Below, one piece after another: positions 7,973 to 15,795 of a stretch of DNA of 22,169 bases. A program made the position numbers and the translations under genes. Origin of the DNA: Candidatus Hydrothermarchaeota archaeon (lineage in GTDB: Archaea; Hydrothermarchaeota; Hydrothermarchaeia; Hydrothermarchaeales; WAQR01); NCBI GenBank assembly GCA_015520145.1, contig WAQR01000135.1:1-22169 (forward strand), read 5' to 3'. Within the stretch, counting starts at the first letter, position 1. Each line of letters starts with the position of its first letter. Below the pieces are notes generated by a model. That model was not told where the DNA came from and did not search any database. It saw only the letters and a program-made list of their open reading frames with translations.

Positions 7973-8031
7973 GAAGTGACAGGAAGTAATAGAGTAATAA
8001 GGAAGGATAATACCTGTGTACGGGTGTAACC

Positions 8032-9480
8032 GTGAAGATAAGTGTAATAAACGAACCGTTCGTAAAGGACTTCTGCAGGACCCAGAGGTGGGCGGCCAGG
8101 ACAAGGGGGCGGGTACTGCGCGCCCCGGACTGGCTGGCATACACAACAGCGGTTTTGGAGAAAAACGATTTTAATGTCAAACTCTATGACTTTCCTGCAG
8201 AAGGCTGGGGAAAAAAGGAGTTAAGAAAACTTGCTGCAAAAGAACAGCCTGATATTGCAGTCCTTGATTCCACGACTCCATCGATATATTCAGATATAGA
8301 ATGTGCGGGCATTATCAAAGAAGAGGCAGGCAGTTTTATTATAATGGTCGGGCCACATGCAACCGCCCTGCCTGAAGAGACCTTGAAAGAAGCGAAAGGA
8401 GCGGTTGACGTAATAGCAAGAGGCGAATACGAATACACCGTCCTTGATGTGGTCAGGACAGTAAGTGAATCAGGAGACATGAAAGATGTTGAGGGCATAT
8501 CCTACATCCACGGCAGGGATATCGAGGACATCCGCCACAACCCGGATAGGCCGTTAATCGAGGACCTCGACGAGCTTCCGTTCCCTGCCTGGCACCACCT
8601 GGATATCATGAAGTATTTTGACGGCGGGAAACTCTACCCATACATGGACATGATATCAGGGCGGGGATGTCCGTTTGAATGCATATTCTGCCTGTGGCCG
8701 CAGGTGATGCACGGCAGGAAATACAGGTTCAGGTCGCCAAAAAACGTCGTGGACGAGATGCAGTACGACATCGAGAACTGGCCGAAAATGAAAAATGGCG
8801 AGATATTCTTCGAAGACGACACATTTACAGTAAACAAAAAACGGGCAATCGAGATATGCGACGAAATCATTGCCCGGGGTCTTGAGGTAACCTGGTCGGT
8901 CAATGCGAGAAGCAATACCGCAGACCTTGAGATGTTCAGGAAGATGAAAGAGGCAGGTGCAAGAGAGGTCCTCATCGGGTTTGAGTCAGGTGACCAGGGG
9001 ATGCTGGACAGGATGAAGAAGCGCATCACGCTCGAAGACTCGAGAAACCTCGTCAAGCTGGCCCACGAAGCAGGGCTCGTTGTCCACGGGTGTTTTGTCC
9101 TGGGGCTGCCAGGCGAGACAAAAGAGACCATGGAAAGAACGCTCAAATTTGCAATGGATCTGAACATGGATACAGTCCAGTTCTCTGCTGCAATGCCGTT
9201 TCCTGGGACAGAATATTACAGGATATGTAAAGACGCCGGGCTTATAGAAGCGACATCCTGGTCTGACTGGCTTGCCGATGGTGAGCAGTCTACCGTGGTG
9301 CGGTATCCAGGCCTGACAAAGGAGGATATAGAGTATTATGTGGACAAGGGACTCAGGCAGTTCTATTTCCGCCCTGAGTACATGATAAACTTCCTCCTGG
9401 ATACCAGGTCGCTCTCAGACCTCTATCGAAAGGTAAGGGGGGCTAAAAATTTCATCTCCTATCTGATCTCTTCCAGGTGA
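8032..9480 (+). CDS. B12-binding-type radical SAM protein
   Basis: This 482-residue protein has an N-terminal cobalamin-binding-like Rossmann region (about 45-150; VLDSTTPSIYSD, then MVGPHATALPEE) and a radical SAM core beginning at GRGCPFECIFC, whose cysteines 213, 217 and 220 hold the 4Fe-4S cluster that cleaves SAM. The classic B12 motif DxHxxG is not seen, as is common in this class. A region of about 100 residues follows the barrel. Such proteins carry out methylations or carbon-carbon chemistry on lipids, cofactors or modified RNA; proteins of this layout include the hopanoid enzyme HpnJ, but that does not fix the substrate. The GTG start has GGTGT just upstream. It overlaps the following glycosyltransferase by 4 bases, so a role in building a glycolipid or surface glycan is a reasonable inference. 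Confidence 0.88.
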   Translation: MKISVINEPFVKDFCRTQRWAARTRGRVLRAPDWLAYTTAVLEKNDFNVKLYDFPAEGWGKKELRKLAAKEQPDIAVLDSTTPSIYSDIECAGIIKEEAGSFIIMVGPHATALPEETLKEAKGAVDVIARGEYEYTVLDVVRTVSESGDMKDVEGISYIHGRDIEDIRHNPDRPLIEDLDELPFPAWHHLDIMKYFDGGKLYPYMDMISGRGCPFECIFCLWPQVMHGRKYRFRSPKNVVDEMQYDIENWPKMKNGEIFFEDDTFTVNKKRAIEICDEIIARGLEVTWSVNARSNTADLEMFRKMKEAGAREVLIGFESGDQGMLDRMKKRITLEDSRNLVKLAHEAGLVVHGCFVLGLPGETKETMERTLKFAMDLNMDTVQFSAAMPFPGTEYYRICKDAGLIEATSWSDWLADGEQSTVVRYPGLTKEDIEYYVDKGLRQFYFRPEYMINFLLDTRSLSDLYRKVRGAKNFISYLISSR

Positions 9481-10484
9481 TGGATGAGATGGATGTGATG
9501 ACTGATGAGATGACTGACAGTATGGCAGATAAAATACCGCCCCGGGTGTCAGTAGTAATCCCGGCTCTAAACGAAGGGGAGAGGGTTAAAAAGTGCCTTG
9601 ACTCGCTCCTGGCCTTAAACTACAAAAAAGAAAGGCTTGAGATAATTATCATAGACGACGGGTCTACAGATGGGAGTACTGAACTGATAAAGAGATATTC
9701 AAAAAAGCACGGCCTGACATATCTCAGGACAGAGCGTCTTGGACCTTCAAGGGCAAGGAACCTCGGGGTCAGGCATGCCAGCGGTGAATTTATAGCATTT
9801 ACAGATGCCGACTGCATCGTGGATAGTGAGTGGATAAACGAGCTGCTCAAAGGGTTCTTTGACGAGAATACCGCAGGGGTCGGCGGCAGCCAGAAGAGTC
9901 CTCTGGACGAAACTGATTTTGGAAAGGATGTGCAGCGCGTTTTCGAGCTTTTGGGTTTTGCAGGCGAATATATCAAAACAGGCACAAATATCCAGGAAAC
10001 CGAACACAACCCGACATGTAACGTGATGTACAGGAAGAAGGTGTTCGATGAGGTGGGAGGGTTTGTAAGCGATATCTGGCCAGGAGAGGATGTCGAGCTG
10101 GACTACAGGATAAAAAAACAGGGTTACTGCCTGGTCTTTAATCCAGGTGCACTGGTTTACCACTACAGGCCAGGGACAATGAAACAGTTCAGGAAGATGA
10201 TGCGCAGTTACGGCAGGGTTCAGGCAAATCTTTTGAGGAGGTACGGGTTTTTTAGAAAACTCCACTACGAGCCGTTCATCTTGATTACAGGCATCCTGAT
10301 TTATGCGGCAGTGGCAGTATTCAGCCCCATCCTGGCCGTGGCTATCGGGGTGTCAGGAATACTCGCTCTTATTGCAGGGCCACTGATTAAGTTCAAATCA
10401 CGGGGCCTGCGGATATCAGTCCTCCTCATCGCAGTGATTTTCGAATGGAATCTCGGGTTTGTCAGGGGATTTTTGGAGTATTGA
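9477..10484 (+). CDS. Family-2 glycosyltransferase with C-terminal membrane helices
   Basis: Residues about 22-240 form a GT-A fold: VSVVIPALNEG, the nucleotide-sugar motif DDGSTDGS (Asp60-61), the metal-binding FTDADC (Asp110/Asp112) and GEDVELDYR, a likely catalytic-base region. The last 75 residues contain two or three hydrophobic segments (FILITGILIYAAVAVF, ILAVAIGVSGILALIAG, ISVLLIAVIFEWNLGF), so it sits at the cytoplasmic face of the membrane. The first 19 residues are odd: acidic and methionine-rich, with several in-frame starts. GTG at 9477 overlaps the radical SAM stop (GTGA), but ATG at 9481+2 frames later or the methionine just before ADKIPP could equally be used. The acceptor is unknown; a lipid or surface glycan is likely given the neighbour. 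Confidence 0.9.
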   Translation: MMDEMDVMTDEMTDSMADKIPPRVSVVIPALNEGERVKKCLDSLLALNYKKERLEIIIIDDGSTDGSTELIKRYSKKHGLTYLRTERLGPSRARNLGVRHASGEFIAFTDADCIVDSEWINELLKGFFDENTAGVGGSQKSPLDETDFGKDVQRVFELLGFAGEYIKTGTNIQETEHNPTCNVMYRKKVFDEVGGFVSDIWPGEDVELDYRIKKQGYCLVFNPGALVYHYRPGTMKQFRKMMRSYGRVQANLLRRYGFFRKLHYEPFILITGILIYAAVAVFSPILAVAIGVSGILALIAGPLIKFKSRGLRISVLLIAVIFEWNLGFVRGFLEY

Positions 10485-10636
10485 ATATGGATATCTTTCC
10501 ATTGAATCAAGAGATAATATAGATATAGAAATATGGTAAATACTCTTTCGCTGATTTACTGGACAATCCCCACGACCCATATTATTACCCTGAACTAACC
10601 ATAATCCATCCGTTATCATTGTGTTACCATAGAAAT

Positions 10637-10668
10637 CTTAATATATAATAATGATAATTACATTATTA
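10637..10668 (+). promoter_or_regulatory. hdrCB promoter: TATA region overlapped by the dyad TAATAATG-N7-CATTATTA
   Basis: The TATA-like run CTTAATATATAAT begins at 10637. A perfect 8-base inverted repeat at 10646-10653 and 10661-10668 begins at its right edge and covers the expected initiation site. A GGAGA ribosome-binding site at 10691-10695 stands 8 bases before the ATG at 10704. The dyad may be an operator, though AT-rich DNA yields chance palindromes. Confidence 0.45.
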
Positions 10669-10703
10669 ATTATTATAGTTTAGTTAAACAGGAGACGATT
10701 ATA

Positions 10704-11324
10704 ATGGCAGAAGTAATGGCGCAGGTGGTACCACAACAAACAATAAAACTCAAAGATTGTGACCCAAATTTTGTAAAAGAGGTTATAAAGGCAGGCGGCA
10801 AAAATGCCCATATCTGCTTCCAGTGCGGGACGTGTACAGCCGGATGTCCAACAGTCTATGCAATGGACTACACACCAAGACAGATACTCAGGATGGTCAA
10901 TCTCGGGATGAAGGACAAGGTATTGCAGAGCGGGACTATATGGCTTTGTGCCTCATGTTATACCTGCCAGAGCAGATGCCCGAGAGGGGTTGAGATCACG
11001 TCGCTTATGGGGGCGTTAAAGAGCCTTGCAATAAAGGAAGGAGTGGATGTCAAGAACATCAAAGGTCCGGCATTCTACAATTCATTTATCGACATCGCAA
11101 TGTCCAACGGCAGGATGTTTGAACCCATGCTCTTTTTAAAATTTGCAATGAAAAGCGAGGGATCATTAACCGGGGCTGCAAAGGCGATGATGAAAGATGC
11201 GCCGTTTGGCATGAAACTTGTGATGAAAGGAAAGATGGCCTTCGTCCCACACAAAATAAAACAGAGCAAGCAGTTAAAAACCATTTATGAAAATATCAAA
11301 AAGATGGAAGGTGAATCAGAATGA
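10704..11324 (+). CDS. hdrC: Heterodisulfide reductase subunit C
   Basis: HdrC carries electrons from HdrA to the catalytic subunit HdrB. The 206-residue protein has two 4Fe-4S motifs of the family, ICFQCGTCTAGCP (Cys 38/41/44/48) and LCASCYTCQSRCPRGV (Cys 82/85/88/92), and no membrane segment, so it belongs to the soluble HdrABC type rather than the HdrDE type. The part after residue 105 is mostly helical and rich in lysine and methionine. The ATG at 10704 has a clear GGAGA upstream and its stop overlaps the hdrB start by 4 bases (ATGA). The partner hdrA is 4.5 kb away on the opposite strand rather than adjacent. Confidence 0.93.
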   Translation: MAEVMAQVVPQQTIKLKDCDPNFVKEVIKAGGKNAHICFQCGTCTAGCPTVYAMDYTPRQILRMVNLGMKDKVLQSGTIWLCASCYTCQSRCPRGVEITSLMGALKSLAIKEGVDVKNIKGPAFYNSFIDIAMSNGRMFEPMLFLKFAMKSEGSLTGAAKAMMKDAPFGMKLVMKGKMAFVPHKIKQSKQLKTIYENIKKMEGESE

Positions 11325-12205
11325 AGATAGGATACTATCCTGGATGTTCTCTTGAAGCGACAGCCAAGGAATATGATATGTCCACGCGAGAGATTTTAAA
11401 AGAACTGGACGTGGAACTGGAAGAACTGGATGACTGGAACTGCTGCGGGGCGTCTGCTGCATATTCTACAGATTACATGTTATCGCTTGCCCTGCCTGCC
11501 AGAAACATTGCAATAGCAGAGAAGGCAGGTCTCGATGTGCTCGCACCCTGCCCTGAATGTTATGTCAGATTATGGAAGACAAATGACGCTGCAAAAGAAG
11601 ACCCGAAACTCCTTGAAAAGATCAATAAGACCTTCAAAGGCACTGACCTGGAATACAAGGCAAGTGTAGATATAAGGCATCCTGTGGACATAATCCTAAA
11701 CGATGTCGGCCTGGAAAAACTGAAAGAGAAGGTAAAAAAACCGCTGACAGATCTTAGGGTTGTTCCGTATTACGGATGCGTACTGGTCAGACCACCAAGA
11801 AAGAACAGCTTTGATAGCGCGGAAAATCCAACTTCTCTTGATAAGATAATATCGACAGTCGGGGCAACACCTGTAGACTTTCCAATGAAAACAAAATGCT
11901 GCGGCGCGCCTCTTATACTGGCAGATGAGGACGTGATGATTAAACTGGCAGATGCGCTCTTTTCTAAGGCAAAGGAACTGGGAGCAGACTGCATGATAAC
12001 TGCATGCCCCCTGTGCCATATGGGACTTGACGGCAAACAAACGTCTATTGAAAAGGCATACGATAAGAAAATAGATATGCCAGTCCTCTATTTTACTCAA
12101 CTCATAGGTCTTGCGCTTGGCATATCCCATAAAAAACTTGGTTTGGACAAAAATCTGGTGTCTACTTCAAAATTGGTTAAATCCTTTTCTGCTGCACCTA
12201 AATAA
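11321..12205 (+). CDS. hdrB: Heterodisulfide reductase subunit B, catalytic
   Basis: HdrB reduces the CoM-S-S-CoB heterodisulfide (or works in reverse) at two unusual non-cubane 4Fe-4S clusters. Both CCG cysteine-rich motifs are intact: Cys9, Cys41-42 and Cys77/80 (APCPECYVR) in the first half, and Cys153, Cys193-194 and Cys229/232 (TACPLCHMG) in the second. Length (294) and soluble character are normal. The ATG at 11321 overlaps hdrC by 4 bases; AGGTGA upstream serves as ribosome-binding site. With all ligands kept it should be active. Whether the substrate is CoM-S-S-CoB or another disulfide cannot be told from the sequence. Confidence 0.95.
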   Translation: MKIGYYPGCSLEATAKEYDMSTREILKELDVELEELDDWNCCGASAAYSTDYMLSLALPARNIAIAEKAGLDVLAPCPECYVRLWKTNDAAKEDPKLLEKINKTFKGTDLEYKASVDIRHPVDIILNDVGLEKLKEKVKKPLTDLRVVPYYGCVLVRPPRKNSFDSAENPTSLDKIISTVGATPVDFPMKTKCCGAPLILADEDVMIKLADALFSKAKELGADCMITACPLCHMGLDGKQTSIEKAYDKKIDMPVLYFTQLIGLALGISHKKLGLDKNLVSTSKLVKSFSAAPK

Positions 12206-12253
12206 ATTGGATTCTCCATTTAAAAGGCAGAATATCATACTTCTTTAGAAAAC

Positions 12254-12261
12254 TTTATATA
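12254..12261 (+). promoter_or_regulatory. Histone promoter (TATA)
   Basis: TTTATATA, inside the 15-mer GAAAACTTTATATAT, which also occurs exactly at the proteasome promoter near 15060. Initiation should fall near 12281-12286, leaving a leader of only about 10 bases that still holds the ribosome-binding site GGTGAT at 12285. Confidence 0.6.
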
Positions 12262-12294
12262 TCTCCTCAAAATATCTAACTAACGGTGATAATT

Positions 12295-12516
12295 ATGGGC
12301 GAAATACCAATAGCAGCATGTGACAGGATTATAAGGAAAGCAAACAGTCAGGATGAATTGAGAGTAGGAAATGATGCCGCAGCAGAGCTTGCGGAAGTAC
12401 TGGAATGGATTGGCCGGGATATTTCTGCCGAGGCAGGGAAGCTTGCACAGCATGCTGGCAGGAAGACAGTGAAGGCAAAGGATATAAAACTGGTTAATAT
12501 AAAGCAGGTGATATAG
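12295..12516 (+). CDS. Archaeal histone
   Basis: This 73-residue protein is a single histone fold: IPIAACDRIIRKAN, then the long middle helix (NDAAAELAEVLEWIGRDIS) and the DNA-contacting loop RKTVKAKDIKLV (56-67), matching HMf-like archaeal histones that wrap DNA as dimers and longer stacks. I start at ATG 12295 with GGTGAT 4 bases upstream; an in-frame GTG at 12286 falls inside that ribosome-binding site and is unlikely. The five residues after KLV are slightly longer than usual. It is single, with its own strong promoter, and ends 8 bases from the convergent glycosyltransferase stop. Confidence 0.95.
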   Translation: MGEIPIAACDRIIRKANSQDELRVGNDAAAELAEVLEWIGRDISAEAGKLAQHAGRKTVKAKDIKLVNIKQVI

Positions 12517-12524
12517 GGGATATT

Positions 12525-13490
12525 CTAGATCCTCATCTTCAGCGCGTTTATCTTCTCTTTTATCATCTTAATCGCGCTGTCAACATCTGCCTTCTCAGCC
12601 GATGCCCTAAGACCGATATCTGCAATAGATTTCGATACTCTGGTGATGTCCTCAACAAGGCGCTCTTTTACTTTAGCTTTGAGATTTTCAGGTTTAAATG
12701 TCCCCTCTACCTTTTTAATAATGTATTCATGAAGGGCACCGTTTAATTTATAACCGGCGGTAAGTTCCGGCAATGTCTGATATCTCTTTCTGCATGCAAC
12801 ATAATCATTGTACCTTAGAAAATTCTTGTATTCCCAGTTTTTCCTTACAAGATCAACCTCGAGATAGTATCGCACAGTCCCGAGGATTCCCATCTCCTCA
12901 AGCCGTCTTGCAGAAGTAAACACATAAAAGTCGCTAAAATACCTTGTCCGCCCGTATCTTGAAAGGGAGATGCTTAAATCAACGTCTTCCAGCGGTACAT
13001 CTTTAAATCCACCAATGGTATCAAAGATGCTCCTTTTGATATTGATATTGAATCCCGGGAGCGTGGCAACTCCAAGATTACTTCGAAACAGGAAATAGGA
13101 ATTCACAATCTTCTCGGAAACTGCAAGTTTCTTTCCTGATTCAATGAATCTAAATGAAGCGCTAAACGCATGGAGTGCGGGATATGACGTCCATTTTTCA
13201 TTGACCTTTTCAAGATAATTTCCAGGCAGGATGGTATCTGCGTCAAGGAAAAGGAGATACTTTCCAGTGGAAGCAGCAGCTCCCCTGTTCCGCTGGATGC
13301 CGACGCTCCTGATATCCGACTCGATGACTGTTGCATACTCTTTTGCAATCTCTGCTGTACGGTCTTCACTTCTGCCGTCACACACAATTGTCTCGAATTC
13401 GAGGTCGGTCTTCTGATTCTTTATAGATTCAAGGCATTCTCTGATAGTGCCTTCTTCGTTAAGGGTTGGGATTATTACCGAGATATCCAT
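12525..13490 (-). CDS. Family-2 glycosyltransferase
   Basis: From ATG 13490 the protein has 321 residues: ISVIIPTLNEEGTIRECLESI at the start, the CDGRSEDRT nucleotide-binding loop, RNRGAAASTGKYLLFLDADT with the metal-binding DAD, and a later PLEDVDLSISLSRYGR acceptor/base region. No membrane helix is seen, unlike the glycosyltransferase at 9477. The last 90 residues are a charged helical extension (VKERLVEDITRVSKSI, then IKMIKEKINALK), possibly a coiled coil. ATG 13490 has a GGGGGACC upstream; an in-frame ATG at 13517 would overlap the lipoprotein gene by 11 bases and is less favoured. It follows the lipoprotein gene on the same strand and may act on surface glycans. Donor and acceptor are unknown. 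Confidence 0.9.
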   Translation of the reverse strand: MDISVIIPTLNEEGTIRECLESIKNQKTDLEFETIVCDGRSEDRTAEIAKEYATVIESDIRSVGIQRNRGAAASTGKYLLFLDADTILPGNYLEKVNEKWTSYPALHAFSASFRFIESGKKLAVSEKIVNSYFLFRSNLGVATLPGFNINIKRSIFDTIGGFKDVPLEDVDLSISLSRYGRTRYFSDFYVFTSARRLEEMGILGTVRYYLEVDLVRKNWEYKNFLRYNDYVACRKRYQTLPELTAGYKLNGALHEYIIKKVEGTFKPENLKAKVKERLVEDITRVSKSIADIGLRASAEKADVDSAIKMIKEKINALKMRI

Positions 13491-13506
13491 ACAGGTCCCC
13501 CCGCTC

Positions 13507-14529
13507 TCATGTAACATGGAACTGATAGGGCTTTGAGTTTATGGTGATATACAGTGTCCCTGAAGACCCTTTTATCTTTTCATAATATAATGCGCGGGTG
13601 ATCTTTCCGCCGGGGAATATCTCTGTCTGCCTGAACTCGTCCAGTACTCCAATCGAGACCCTGTCAGACTGGTATCCCAGGTTATCCACTATTGCTGTTG
13701 AGGGTATTATAAGCGGGATCTTTGTCCCGCCTGTATTTTTGATCTCAATCTCTGCCCTGGAATAATAATCTATCTCTTCGCCCCGTTCCACAGAGTAGTC
13801 TCCAAAGTCTTTAAGTCTGATCTCCAGGCTGTCAGTTACTATTTTTTCCATTAATTTTGCAGGCTTTGCAGTAAATTTGAATTCACCGCTCTCGTTGAAG
13901 ACGCCGTTTGGGTCAGTGCTGCCGACCTTATAGAAATAGGTGCTCCCCGGCAGCAGGTTAGCAAGGGTTACGCTGTGGCGTGTGACATAATCCCTGTCTT
14001 CGCTGGACATATTATATGTGCCGGGTGCAGTTCCATACCTCACAATACTGTTAGACGATATATCTGTGGTCCACGTGATTGATGCTGTTGTGGAGGTTGC
14101 AGATGCAGATACGTCTGAGATCACAGGCGGGGGCAGGGGGATGGTCGTGAAGTTGAACTCCCTGCTCTGCGAGGCGACACCATCGGGATTGACGCTGCCG
14201 ACTTTTATATAATAAGTGGTTCCAGGGAGCAGATTGACGAGTGTCACGTCATGATTGATGACATAATCCCTGCTGCCTTCAGACATGGTATATTTGCCGG
14301 AGATGGTGCCGTATCTCACAATACTGTCAGACTCCATATTCGTCGTCCATGTGACGTTTGCTGTAGTTGCCCCTATTGTGACGGTTATATTTGAAAGTGT
14401 CAGTACGGGTGACTGAACCGGTGGCGGAGTTATGACACTCTGCTCTGAACTGTCCTTTAGACATCCTCCTGATAATAGGAGGAGTGCAAGTGTCACTGGT
14501 GTCACTACGAGTGTCAAGTAGGTCTTCAT
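13507..14529 (-). CDS. Lipoprotein with two fibronectin-III-like domains
   Basis: From ATG 14529 (GAGGT 7 bases upstream) the protein has 340 residues. It begins with a signal peptide (MKTYLTLVVTPVTLALLLLSGGC) whose lipobox LSGGC puts the lipidated cysteine at residue 23, so it is anchored outside the cell. A Pro-rich linker leads into two repeats of about 90 residues, which share TWTT, SIVRYGT, RDYV and LLPGTTYY/LLPGSTYF: fibronectin-III-like domains of the kind seen at the start of purple acid phosphatases. The last 110 residues form a DUF4352-like beta domain (AEIEIKNTGGTKIPLIIPS). No catalytic domain is present. It probably binds or displays at the surface; the exact role is unknown. An in-frame ATG at 14571 lies upstream but gives no signal peptide at its end. 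Confidence 0.85.
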   Translation of the reverse strand: MKTYLTLVVTPVTLALLLLSGGCLKDSSEQSVITPPPVQSPVLTLSNITVTIGATTANVTWTTNMESDSIVRYGTISGKYTMSEGSRDYVINHDVTLVNLLPGTTYYIKVGSVNPDGVASQSREFNFTTIPLPPPVISDVSASATSTTASITWTTDISSNSIVRYGTAPGTYNMSSEDRDYVTRHSVTLANLLPGSTYFYKVGSTDPNGVFNESGEFKFTAKPAKLMEKIVTDSLEIRLKDFGDYSVERGEEIDYYSRAEIEIKNTGGTKIPLIIPSTAIVDNLGYQSDRVSIGVLDEFRQTEIFPGGKITRALYYEKIKGSSGTLYITINSKPYQFHVT

Positions 14530-14571
14530 TATCGGTACCTCATTTATTGCACAGTGATTGCATTTATGCAT

Positions 14572-14793
14572 TTACAGGTAGCCAAGACCTTTAAGTCTTT
14601 CCCTAATCTTTTCTTCATCCTCCTCACTGTAAACGTCTTCCTCCTCTCCTTCTTCTTCGTCATCAGAAACAACTTCTTCCAGGACGAATATCACGTATTC
14701 TGAGACAGATTTAAACTCTACTCCATCTATCCGTCCCTCAATCTTATCGAACAGATCTTTTGGGATCTTGATAGAGACCAGCTCTTCTTCCAT
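14572..14793 (-). CDS. Small ribbon-helix-helix-like protein with an acidic linker
   Basis: The first 43 residues (SIKIPKDLFDKIEGRI, then EFKSVSEYVIFVLEEVV) fit a ribbon-helix-helix fold: one strand, then two helices with an S-x-S-E-Y turn. The next stretch is strongly acidic (SDDEEEGEEEDVYSEEDEE), ending RERLKGLGYL. Proteins of this form are widespread in archaea and act as DNA-binding or toxin-antitoxin-like adaptors, but the acid tail makes direct DNA binding uncertain. ATG 14793 has an excellent AGGTGA 2-3 bases away on the transcript side, and a TATA box stands at 14851. Immediately followed by the lipoprotein gene on the same strand. Confidence 0.8.
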   Translation of the reverse strand: MEEELVSIKIPKDLFDKIEGRIDGVEFKSVSEYVIFVLEEVVSDDEEEGEEEDVYSEEDEEKIRERLKGLGYL

Positions 14794-14850
14794 CAGGTCA
14801 CCTCTTTTTACCTATCTTTTTTATTATGTCTTTATACCTGACTTTCTGAA

Positions 14851-14858
14851 TATATAAG
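14851..14858 (-). promoter_or_regulatory. TATA box for the 14793-12525 gene group
   Basis: On the minus strand this reads CTTATATA, about 58 bases before the ATG at 14793. It is the best promoter candidate for the ribbon-helix-helix, lipoprotein and glycosyltransferase genes, which follow one another on that strand. Called by eye. Confidence 0.45.
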
Positions 14859-14976
14859 TCTAACCAATCATACAGTATCCTAACAGTCTCTCCCGAATGG
14901 AATTTAGTAATCCCCACTATCTTCCCCTACCCGAACCTATGAGACATTCCAAAATATGTCTGACTTTGGGGTGAGA

Positions 14977-15021
14977 CTAAAAACCAAGAATCCCTATCAT
15001 GACGCTTAACTTGGTTTTTAG
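14977..15021. repeat. Perfect 12-bp inverted repeat CTAAAAACCAAG / CTTGGTTTTTAG, 21-base loop
   Basis: Arms at 14977-14988 and 15010-15021 match without mismatch. It lies in the 350-base spacer between the divergent ribbon-helix-helix and proteasome genes, 45 bases upstream of the proteasome TATA. It is not followed by a T-run on either strand, so a simple terminator is unlikely; an operator or a structured RNA element is possible. The rest of this spacer (14860-14976) shows no gene, tRNA or strong repeat. Confidence 0.75.
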
Positions 15022-15065
15022 ACGAACCTAGAACCATCTGGAAGATACTGGAAACAAGGGAAAAC

Positions 15066-15073
15066 TTTATATA
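15066..15073 (+). promoter_or_regulatory. Proteasome beta promoter (TATA)
   Basis: TTTATATA preceded by the purine-rich BRE-like GAAAAC; the whole 15-mer GAAAACTTTATATAT is shared with the histone promoter. Initiation near 15093-15098 would give a leader of about 45-50 bases with a GGAGG ribosome-binding site at 15132-15136. Confidence 0.6.
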
Positions 15074-15143
15074 TGGAGTACCCTCTAAAATTTCTTTAAC
15101 CTAAGTCTGATTTTACTCCTTTTTCTATTTTGGAGGACTATTA

Positions 15144-15782
15144 ATGGAAGCTATTGAAAAAGCAAAAGAATATATGAAGGGAACGACTACAATAGGACTT
15201 GCCTGCAAGAACGGCGTGGTTCTAGTCTCAGATAAAAGAGCTACTATGGGGACTCTGATAGCCCACAAGGTTGTACAAAAGAGTTTCATGATAGACAAAC
15301 ACATCGGAGCAACCGTAGCAGGAGCTGTCGCAGATGCCCAGGCATTGATACGGTGGATGCAGGCAGAAGCAAAACTTTACAGGATGAGAAAAGGCGAAGA
15401 GATAAGCGTTGAAGCAGCAGCTACCTTGCTGGCAAATATACTGTTTTCCGCAAGGTATTACCCCCTGATAGTCCAGCTCATTGTAGGGGGAATTGACAAA
15501 AGCGGTTCAAGACTCTTCTCACTCGACCCGCTTGGCAGCTCAATCGAAGACAAGATTATTGCAACAGGCTCAGGTTCTCCTGTGGCATACGGGGTTCTGG
15601 AAGATTCATATAGAGAAGATTTGACTATTGATGAGTGCGTTAAGGTAGGTGTGAGAGCCATTAAATCGGCTCTGGAACGTGATGCTATGACTGGGAACGG
15701 CATCGACATAATAAAGATAACAAAAGAAGGATTTTATAAATTGACAGAAGACGAAGTGAAAGAAATTACCAGCACAAAATAA
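15144..15782 (+). CDS. psmB: 20S proteasome beta subunit
   Basis: The 212-residue subunit carries the protease activity of the cytoplasmic 20S core. A 13-residue propeptide ends in Gly13, and self-cleavage frees the nucleophile Thr14 (GTTTIG). The other active-site residues are in place: Asp30 in SDKRAT and Lys46 in VVQKSF, which are Asp17 and Lys33 of the mature subunit, and the GSGSPVAYG block. A clear GGAGG stands 7 bases before ATG 15144. FttA follows 26 bases after the stop on the same strand, an arrangement known in many euryarchaea. The alpha subunit is not in the window. Confidence 0.96.
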   Translation: MEAIEKAKEYMKGTTTIGLACKNGVVLVSDKRATMGTLIAHKVVQKSFMIDKHIGATVAGAVADAQALIRWMQAEAKLYRMRKGEEISVEAAATLLANILFSARYYPLIVQLIVGGIDKSGSRLFSLDPLGSSIEDKIIATGSGSPVAYGVLEDSYREDLTIDECVKVGVRAIKSALERDAMTGNGIDIIKITKEGFYKLTEDEVKEITSTK

Positions 15783-15789
15783 ATCCTGT

Positions 15790-15795
15790 ACTTTT
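15790..15795 (+). terminator. T6 tract between psmB and fttA, possible partial terminator
   Basis: Archaeal intrinsic termination and FttA-dependent termination both favour U-rich ends. This TTTTTT is the only such tract in the 26-base spacer and is followed directly by GGGGT, the ribosome-binding site of FttA. It may trim psmB transcripts and lower FttA output. Weak evidence. Confidence 0.3.

Noticed and set aside
8634..9167. Minus-strand 177-codon frame opposite the radical SAM gene
   Set aside because: Serine-rich composition typical of antisense translation; the plus strand has the CxxxCxxC motif and a continuous family match.
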